Below are positions 1-5,202 of a DNA stretch of 13,481 nt, one piece after another. The translations under genes were made by a program, and so were the position numbers. This DNA comes from an uncultured Clostridium sp. (GTDB lineage Bacteria; Bacillota; Clostridia; TANB77; CAG-508), in the NCBI GenBank assembly GCA_900553125.1, contig USCB01000036.1:1-13481 (forward strand), read 5' to 3'. Numbering within the stretch: the first letter of the stretch is position 1; the number at the start of each line of letters is the position of its first letter. The notes under the pieces are model-generated. The model searched no databases. It saw nothing but the letters and a program-made list of their open reading frames with translations, and was not told where the DNA came from.

Positions 1-41
1 GAAAGGATTAATCAATTAAATAGATTAATATTTCTATATAA

Positions 42-614
42 TTGATTATACGAGATAAGATTAGTATTGAAGGAGAATCAGGACAAGGAAAGACAACAAC
101 AATGAAGATACTTGCTGGTTTATATCCATTAGAAAAAGGAGAGTTATTGGTTGATAATCAATTAAAAAAAGATTGTCGAATGGATTTGGTATTTGTATCT
201 CAAGAAGTTGAATTGTTTGATTTAAGCATAAGAGATAATTTATGTTTGGGAAAAAAGATTCAAGAAGAAAAAATAATGCAGTTATTTGATGAGGCAGGAT
301 TAATGAATTGGTATAAAGAATTGCCAAATGGACTTGAAACGATGGTTGGAGAAAAAGGAATAAAATTATCAGCAGGTCAAAAGCAAAGATTAAATTTAAT
401 TAGAGGGATATTAATAGATAAAGAATTATATTTCTTTGATGAGCCAACATCAAATTTAGATATAGTGTCTGAAGAAAAAATGATAAGTATGATTAAAAAA
501 TATTTAAACAATAAAACTTATGTAATAATTACACACAGACCTAAAATTACAGAATTATGTAATAGACATTATGTTTTTGAAAAACATATGATGAAAGAGT
601 GTATCAAAGTATAG
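42..614 (+). pseudogene. Truncated ABC-exporter ATP-binding domain
   Basis: This is the nucleotide-binding half of an ABC exporter, the domain that hydrolyses ATP to drive export. Visible motifs are Walker A (GESGQGKTT, about residues 11-19), a Q-loop region (VSQEVELFDLSIRDNL), the signature LSAGQKQR, Walker B with catalytic Glu (LYFFDEPTS), the D-loop SNLD and the H-loop ITHR. The style resembles exporters that fuse membrane and ATPase domains, such as bacteriocin or peptide exporters. The frame opens at a TTG directly after a stop at 39-41, only about 10 residues before Walker A. The A-loop, the first beta strands and any membrane domain are therefore missing, and frames upstream hold no continuation that I can see. 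I infer a decayed fragment. A gene split by a frameshift with the rest before the window is the alternative. The end at 612-614 looks natural and abuts a second gene fragment. Confidence 0.65.
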
Positions 615-745
615 AAATAATTTTAAAAGTATAGAATTCTTTGATATAACACAACAAGAATACTATAAAACAGATGACGATTTGCTGTTTTGGTTAAAAA
701 AATACGCCTATTATACCGAATTTTGAAGAAGAAAAGTCAGATTGA
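615..745 (+). pseudogene. Decayed partial copy of the methyltransferase gene
   Basis: Bases 615-743 repeat bases 2821-2949 of the downstream methyltransferase gene almost exactly. By eye there are about six substitutions and one extra A in a run (7 A's at about 694-700 against 6). The segment corresponds to methyltransferase residues about 176-217. The extra A shifts the frame, which then meets a TGA near 724-726. There is no start codon or 5' part. Similarity ends sharply at both edges: the left edge abuts the ABC fragment's stop codon and the right edge lies near 744. This is a non-coding relic of a duplication or recombination event. Confidence 0.85.
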
Positions 746-947
746 TTTTATATGAGGTATTCCTCTAGGTTTTATAGTTAAGTAAAAAAGAGCATAGAAC
801 TTTATTGCGAATTGAGGGTAAGTTAAAAAAATTTTAAAATGTTAAATTTTATCTATTAGATGTCATATTAAAAATGACATCTAATAATTTTTCGTTTCTA
901 TCTATTTTAACAGAATTTATTGCTATTTCTGATATATAATCTGTGCC
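746..947. other. Gene-free spacer between gene relics and hsdS
   Basis: No coding sequence is supported here. Together with the methyltransferase relic before it, this makes about 330 bases without an intact gene. It contains a short GAGG/CCTC inverted repeat near 754-765, AT-rich sequence and a 12-bp perfect hairpin at 855-885. I could not assign 766-850 to any gene; it may be unrecognisable remains of the neighbouring fragments. Confidence 0.5.
855..893 (+). terminator. Perfect hairpin, probable intrinsic terminator
   Basis: ATTAGATGTCAT (855-866) and ATGACATCTAAT (874-885) form a perfect 12-bp stem with a 7-nt loop. On the plus strand it is followed by AATTTTTC, a short T tract. It lies about 60 bases beyond the 3' end of the minus-strand hsdS, so it may also end that transcript, although the minus-strand side has a poorer T run. 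The only plus-strand genes upstream are relics, so it may be a leftover of the lost locus. Confidence 0.55.
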
Positions 948-2024
948 TTAAAAATAATTGCTCATTAGACTTTTTTGTAGTTGCTGCATTTCCTCTAAAC
1001 TTTTTTGTATTTTAACTTTCTGTTTATCGACTAGTTTAACAAATTCTGCAAACTTATTTTGTTCTTCTATTGGTGCTTTAGGAATTTTTAAATCAGCAAT
1101 ATTCTTTAAACTTAAATTTTCCCTTGCTCCACCTTTTTTCATATCATCATATATTCTTATTGCCTCATCACTATTTAGATATGTTAATAGAAAAATATTA
1201 TTAATATTTTTAGTTCTAACTAATGCTACAGCTTGATTAATATTAGCCAAATAATCATAATTATATTTAGCAGCTCTACCTATTGATGCACCTACAATAT
1301 TTATTAAAATGTCATCTCTTTTTAAAACTGACCTGGGTAAAATTTCATTTATTTTATTATCTAGATATTTAGGTTTACTAATATCAACAAATCCATCTCT
1401 AACATTTTCACTTGTAACAAACAATGTACCATCATTTTGGTAATTAACACCTTGCCATTTAGGAGAAGCCCCTTTTGTAATTAAAACAGAATAATTTTCT
1501 AGTTTTTCATATTCAAAAATATTTCCAAACATCTCAACAAACTGAGATTTAATTAAATTATCCAAATATTTAATTTGTTTTTTTCGTATACCAATTAATC
1601 CTTCTAATTTTTCAAGTCTATTTATTATTACTTTTTGAGTATTTATACCATACAATTTTATTTCTATTTTAGATAATCCTCGCACTGTAATTTGAGGTTG
1701 TGCTGAACCTGAAATAACTTTTTTCATATTATAATTTTGTAAGTAATAATACAAATATTTTTTTAAGCATATATTCTCATTCAAATTATCTAAACACATT
1801 GCATTTCCATTTACATATGCTTTTGGGCTAGTAATATGTACATTTCCACAAGTTGCTCCTCTGCAAGTAATTGTAACAACAGATTCCTCGTGATTGTAAG
1901 CATTATATTTTCCAATAATTCCATTAGCACCATAAACATCATATAATCCATTTTCAATTAATTCAGAAGTTGAAAGGGTTTTCCATTGTTTTGGATTACA
2001 AATGTTAATTAATTTTTCTTTCAT
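948..2024 (-). CDS. hsdS: Orphan type I restriction-modification specificity subunit (HsdS)
   Basis: HsdS sets the DNA target of type I restriction-modification complexes (HsdM2S with or without HsdR) through two target-recognition domains held apart by helices. The 358-aa protein shows that layout: TRD1 at about residues 1-125, a charged central helix at about 128-170 (NRLEKLEGLIGIRKKQIKYL then LIKSQFVEMFGN), TRD2 at about 172-318 (with GASIGRA) and a C-terminal helix at about 319-358 (PIEEQNKFAEFVKLVDKQK). The length is within the family's usual range, slightly short. The ATG at 2022-2024 follows an AGGTG ribosome binding site about 10 nt upstream on the minus strand. No hsdM or hsdR is in the window, and both neighbours read in the opposite direction. 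It could serve a methylase elsewhere, be an alternative specificity cassette, or be a remnant. I see no convincing promoter. Confidence 0.88.
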   Translation of the reverse strand: MKEKLINICNPKQWKTLSTSELIENGLYDVYGANGIIGKYNAYNHEESVVTITCRGATCGNVHITSPKAYVNGNAMCLDNLNENICLKKYLYYYLQNYNMKKVISGSAQPQITVRGLSKIEIKLYGINTQKVIINRLEKLEGLIGIRKKQIKYLDNLIKSQFVEMFGNIFEYEKLENYSVLITKGASPKWQGVNYQNDGTLFVTSENVRDGFVDISKPKYLDNKINEILPRSVLKRDDILINIVGASIGRAAKYNYDYLANINQAVALVRTKNINNIFLLTYLNSDEAIRIYDDMKKGGARENLSLKNIADLKIPKAPIEEQNKFAEFVKLVDKQKVKIQKSLEEMQQLQKSLMSNYF

Positions 2025-2167
2025 TTTTTAATTTCACCTACCAATTTCATTATTTGTATAACTATTTTTTCATACTTATCTTAAGATATTTTATATCATA
2101 TAATCCTTTTTTAAACAATAAATTTTTTGATATTTGCTTGTAATTCGTAAAAAAATTAAAAAAAGGC

Positions 2168-2197
2168 TTGTGTTTTTATGATATTTTTATGTATAAT
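2168..2197 (+). promoter_or_regulatory. SigA-type promoter for the methyltransferase gene
   Basis: A -35 TTGTGT (2168-2173), an 18-nt spacer and a perfect -10 TATAAT (2192-2197) lie about 100 bases before the methyltransferase start. The surroundings are very AT-rich, so a chance match is possible, but no other candidate in the 2025-2296 spacer is as good. Confidence 0.5.
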
Positions 2198-2296
2198 TGA
2201 TATTGTAAATAATAGGAAAAACTCCTTTTTTGTTTAAATAAATAATGTTGAAAAAACAAAGTAATATGGTAGAATTGTAAAAAATAGGAGATTGTT

Positions 2297-3040
2297 ATGA
2301 TAAATAAAAATGAAAAAGAATTTTATAATAAAATTGGAAAATTAATAGGATGGGACTTTTCAATGTTAAAATATGAATTAATCGATAATAGTGATTTTAA
2401 ATATTTTGATGAAATTAATAAGCAAGTAACAGGTGAAAGTATTTTGCTAGATATTGGGACAGGAGGAGGAGAAAAACTAACAAGACTAATTTCAAATAAC
2501 TGTTTATTAAAAATTGGAACAGATTTTTCAAAGGAAATGATAAAGACTGCTAATGAAAATAATAAAAATAATAGAATAAAATTCTTTAAGATGGATTCTG
2601 AGAAAATTAAGTTTCCAGATGATTTTTTTGATATTATATGTGCAAGACATACACCATTTAAATTTAATGAAATTGTTAGACTATTAAATGATAATGGAAC
2701 CTTTTTTTCAGAACAAATTGATGAAGATGATTGTAAAAGTCTTAAAGAACTATTTGGAAGAGGTCAAGGATATAATGAAAAAATAAAATTAGTTGATAAA
2801 TTAAAAGAAACAGCAAAACAAAATAATTTTAAAAGTATAGAGTTCTTTGATATAACACAACAAGAATACTATAAAACAGATGACGATTTGCTGTTTTTGT
2901 TAAAAAATACACCTATTATACCAAATTTTGGAGAAGAAAAGTCAGATTATAAAAAATTTAATGAGTATGTAGAAAAAAATAAAACGGAAAAAGGAATACT
3001 TTTGGAAAGAAAATTATTTGGAATAAAGGCAGTTGTATAA
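2297..3040 (+). CDS. Class I SAM-dependent methyltransferase
   Basis: The 247-aa protein has the Rossmann-fold S-adenosylmethionine-binding signature: motif I LLDIGTGGG (residues 50-58), the following acidic strand end GTDFSKEMI (74-82), and a motif IV-like DFFDIICARHTPF (109-121) before NDNGTFFSEQ. It belongs to the broad UbiE/BioC-like small-molecule methyltransferase group, and the substrate cannot be read from sequence. The ATG at 2297 has a clean AGGAG ribosome binding site 7 nt upstream (2285-2289). The gene appears monocistronic, with its own candidate promoter, and lies between a divergent hsdS and the rimP operon promoter. Bases 2821-2949, encoding residues about 176-217, recur as a decayed copy at 615-743. 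I see no strong terminator after the stop. Confidence 0.8.
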   Translation: MINKNEKEFYNKIGKLIGWDFSMLKYELIDNSDFKYFDEINKQVTGESILLDIGTGGGEKLTRLISNNCLLKIGTDFSKEMIKTANENNKNNRIKFFKMDSEKIKFPDDFFDIICARHTPFKFNEIVRLLNDNGTFFSEQIDEDDCKSLKELFGRGQGYNEKIKLVDKLKETAKQNNFKSIEFFDITQQEYYKTDDDLLFLLKNTPIIPNFGEEKSDYKKFNEYVEKNKTEKGILLERKLFGIKAVV

Positions 3041-3109
3041 AAACATAATAAATCTAGCTGTAAACAGTAACTACCAATTATAGAAGTTTAGAAAAAAACT
3101 CCAAAACAC

Positions 3110-3138
3110 TTGCAATTCAGCAAAAAAAGGTGTATACT
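3110..3138 (+). promoter_or_regulatory. SigA-type promoter of the rimP-truB operon
   Basis: TTGCAA (3110-3115), exactly 17 nt, then TATACT (3133-3138) gives a good housekeeping promoter. Transcription would start near 3145, leaving a leader of about 70 nt before rimP that contains a hairpin. The promoter at 11286 has the same ACACTTGC start to its -35 box. Confidence 0.75.
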
Positions 3139-3161
3139 ATAAAAAGCATAAAGAGAAAGGA

Positions 3162-3188
3162 AAGAGCGGGAGCAAAAATCTCGCTCTT
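3162..3188 (+). promoter_or_regulatory. Leader hairpin upstream of rimP
   Basis: AAGAGCGGGA (3162-3171) pairs with TCTCGCTCTT (3179-3188) through 10 bp with one G-U wobble, around a 7-nt loop. It sits in the predicted 5' leader about 15 nt before the rimP ribosome binding site. No T run follows, so it is not a standard terminator. It could stabilise the mRNA or modulate rimP translation; that role is inference. The 5' arm's AAAGAGCGGG recurs just before rnpM (about 4901-4910), there without a pairing partner. Confidence 0.5.
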
Positions 3189-3214
3189 AATTCTTGTAAA
3201 ATAGGAGGTAAAAT

Positions 3215-3673
3215 TTGGCAAAAATCGAAGAAAAGGTTGAAAGCCTAGTAAAAGAAAAAATAAGAAACATTGGATATGAACTATATGATGTATTATATGT
3301 AAAAGAAGGTTCAAACAAAATTTTAAGAATAGTAATAGACAGCGAAAAGGGAATATCACTAGACGATTGTGAAAAAGTAAACAACGAAATAAAAGAAATA
3401 ATAGATGATGCAAATCCAATAGAAGAACAGTATTTCTTAGAAATATCATCACCAGGAATAGAAAGATTGCTAAGAAAAGATTGGCAACTAAAAAAATTTA
3501 AAGGAGCAGAGGTAAATATCAAATTATTCAAAAAAGATGAAAACGGGAAAAAAGAATACACAGGAACTTTAGGAGAAATAACAGAAACGGCTTTACAGGT
3601 AGAAGTAGAAAAAAAAATAATAACAATAGATAGGAAAATTATATCACAAGTAAAAACAGTTTATACCGAATAA
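3215..3673 (+). CDS. rimP: Ribosome maturation factor RimP
   Basis: RimP binds the 30S subunit and assists its late assembly. The 152-aa product has the family's hallmark YFLEISSPGIERLLRK (residues 73-88) joining an N-terminal alpha/beta domain to a C-terminal SH3-like barrel (about 90-152). The length is typical. The start is TTG at 3215, placed by AGGAGG at 3203-3208 with a 6-nt gap. The protein contains no internal methionine, so no ATG alternative exists. It is the first gene of the operon, directly before nusA as in most bacteria. The rimP-nusA gap is enlarged by a pair of repeats. Confidence 0.96.
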   Translation: MAKIEEKVESLVKEKIRNIGYELYDVLYVKEGSNKILRIVIDSEKGISLDDCEKVNNEIKEIIDDANPIEEQYFLEISSPGIERLLRKDWQLKKFKGAEVNIKLFKKDENGKKEYTGTLGEITETALQVEVEKKIITIDRKIISQVKTVYTE

Positions 3674-3681
3674 ATTGCTCC

Positions 3682-3736
3682 AAAAAGAACCGGTCCCAAA
3701 AGAACATGTTCGAAAAAGAACCGGTCCCAAAAGAAC
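3682..3736 (-). repeat. Paired GAACCGGTCCC repeat in the rimP-nusA spacer
   Basis: Two identical 24-nt units (3682-3705 and 3713-3736), each AAAAAGAACCGGTCCC plus AAAAGAAC, are spaced with a 31-nt period. The 7-nt gap helps make the palindrome GAACATGTTC (3702-3711). The core holds the self-complementary ACCGGT. Read on the minus strand, this is the same element as at 8144-8200, so the two copies are inverted relative to each other. It fills most of the space between the rimP stop and the nusA ribosome binding site. No transposase is present. Confidence 0.9.
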
Positions 3737-3757
3737 AAAAAGAAAGGAAGATAAAAA

Positions 3758-4876
3758 ATGAAAGCAATTGATAACAAAGAATTAATAATAGCATTAGAAG
3801 ACCTAGAAAAAGAAAAAGGAATAAAAAAAGAATACTTACTAGAATCAATCGAATCAGCATTAGTTACAGCATACAAAAGAAACTTTGATGCATTAGAAAA
3901 TGTAAAAGTAGTAATGGATAAACAAACAGGAGCAACATATGTATACTCGATAAAAGAAGTTGTGGAAAGAGCAAATGACCCAGTACAAGAAATAAGTTTA
4001 GATGAGGCTAAAAAAATAAATAAATCAATACAAATAGGTGATAATGTAGAAATTGAAATAGTACCAAAAAATTTCGGAAGAATTGCAGCACAAACAGCAA
4101 AACAAGTAATAGTTCAAAAAATAAGAGAGGCTGAAAGAGAAATCTTATATAATGATTACAGTGACAAAAAAGGAGAAATAGTTTCAGGTCCAATTCAAAA
4201 ATCTGAAAGAGGAATTGTTGTAATGGATTTAGGAAAACTTGAAGGAGTTATGCCTTTAAAAGAACAAATTCCAACTGAAAAGTATAATGTAAATGATAAA
4301 ATAAAAGCATATGTTGTAGATGTTGAAAAAGGGGAAAAAGGTGCACCACAAGTAATAGTTTCAAGAAGTCATCCAGATTTTGTAAGAAAACTTTTAGAAT
4401 TTGAAATACCTGAAATATATGAGGGATTAATAGAAATAAAAAGTGTATCTCGTGACCCAGGAAAGAGAAGTAAAGTTGCAGTATATTCTCAAGACCCAAA
4501 TATTGACCCAGTAGGTTCATGTGTAGGTCAACGTGGAATTCGTATTCAAAATGTAATAAATGAATTACATGGAGAAAAAATTGATGTTATAGAATGGAAC
4601 CCAGATATTTCAATATATATAGCAGCAGCACTTCTTCCTGCAAAAATAATGGCAGTTGATAGTAAAGAAGATGAAAGGTTTGCACAAGTAATAGTACCTG
4701 ATGACCAATTATCTTTAGCAATAGGAAAAGCTGGTCAAAATGCTAGGCTTGCAGCTAGACTTACAAATTGGAAAATTGATATAAAATCAGAAAGCCAATT
4801 CAGACAAATGCTTGCTGAAAAAGAAAGCTTAAATAAAGAAGATTCAGCAGAAGAAAATAACAATGAAGAAGAATAG
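3758..4876 (+). CDS. nusA: Transcription termination/antitermination factor NusA
   Basis: NusA binds RNA polymerase and nascent RNA and controls pausing, termination and antitermination. The 372-aa length matches Gram-positive NusA, which lacks the C-terminal acidic repeats of the enterobacterial protein. Domains: the RNA-polymerase-binding N-terminal domain at about 1-132 (ending in AAQTAKQVIVQKIREAERE), an S1 domain at about 136-202, KH1 with VGQRGIRIQ (256-264) and KH2 with AIGKAGQNARL (321-331). A short acidic Glu/Asn tail follows (about 350-372). The ATG at 3758 has GAAAGGAAG upstream. It is the second gene of the operon, with rnpM starting about 50 nt after its stop. Confidence 0.98.
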   Translation: MKAIDNKELIIALEDLEKEKGIKKEYLLESIESALVTAYKRNFDALENVKVVMDKQTGATYVYSIKEVVERANDPVQEISLDEAKKINKSIQIGDNVEIEIVPKNFGRIAAQTAKQVIVQKIREAEREILYNDYSDKKGEIVSGPIQKSERGIVVMDLGKLEGVMPLKEQIPTEKYNVNDKIKAYVVDVEKGEKGAPQVIVSRSHPDFVRKLLEFEIPEIYEGLIEIKSVSRDPGKRSKVAVYSQDPNIDPVGSCVGQRGIRIQNVINELHGEKIDVIEWNPDISIYIAAALLPAKIMAVDSKEDERFAQVIVPDDQLSLAIGKAGQNARLAARLTNWKIDIKSESQFRQMLAEKESLNKEDSAEENNNEEE

Positions 4877-4929
4877 ATTAAAAATAAATAAATAAAATCA
4901 AAAGAGCGGGTAAAAGGAGAAGAGTTAAT

Positions 4930-5202
4930 TTGAAAAAAATACCACAAAGAACTTGTATAGGGTGTAATATCAAAAAAGATAAAAAAGAATTAATACGAAT
5001 AGTAAGAAATAAAGATGGCGAAATTAGTGTAGATTTGACAGGAAAAAAAGATGGAAGAGGAGTATATATCTGCAAAAATGAAGAATGTTTAAATAAAGCC
5101 ATAAAAAGCAAAAAAATACAAAGAAAATTTGAGATGGAAATTGAAGATACCATATATCAAGATTTAAGAAGTTATATTAATGGAGGTGAAGTTATTGGGT
5201 AA
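4930..5202 (+). CDS. rnpM: RNase P modulator RnpM (YlxR family)
   Basis: This small 90-aa protein of the YlxR family is known from Bacillus subtilis to bind the RNase P RNA and modulate its activity. The family signatures are visible: RTCIGC near the N-terminus (about residues 6-11), ELIRIVR, and KDGRGVYIC with a following cysteine (NEEC). The start is TTG at 4930 behind an AAGGAGA ribosome binding site (4914-4920), and the only internal Met is near the C-terminus. The stop (5200-5202) overlaps the infB start by 8 nt, which suggests translational coupling. The ylxQ gene, an L7Ae-type RNA-binding protein that lies between ylxR and infB in Bacillus, is absent. Confidence 0.93.
   Translation: MKKIPQRTCIGCNIKKDKKELIRIVRNKDGEISVDLTGKKDGRGVYICKNEECLNKAIKSKKIQRKFEMEIEDTIYQDLRSYINGGEVIG

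Noticed and set aside
948..2024. Invertible hsdS phase-variation cassette
   Set aside because: There is no second hsdS, no recombinase and no inverted repeat flanking the gene in the window. The flanking methyltransferase segments are direct, not inverted.
3682..3736. Possible CRISPR array from two identical 24-nt repeats
   Set aside because: There are only two units with a 7-nt gap, no unique spacers of normal length and no cas genes. The same motif occurs singly or inverted elsewhere, so it is a dispersed repeat.
5180..5194. ATG at 5180 as the infB start
   Set aside because: It overlaps the GGAGGTG ribosome binding site at 5182-5188 and has none of its own. The TTG at 5195 gives a family-like N-terminus at correct spacing.
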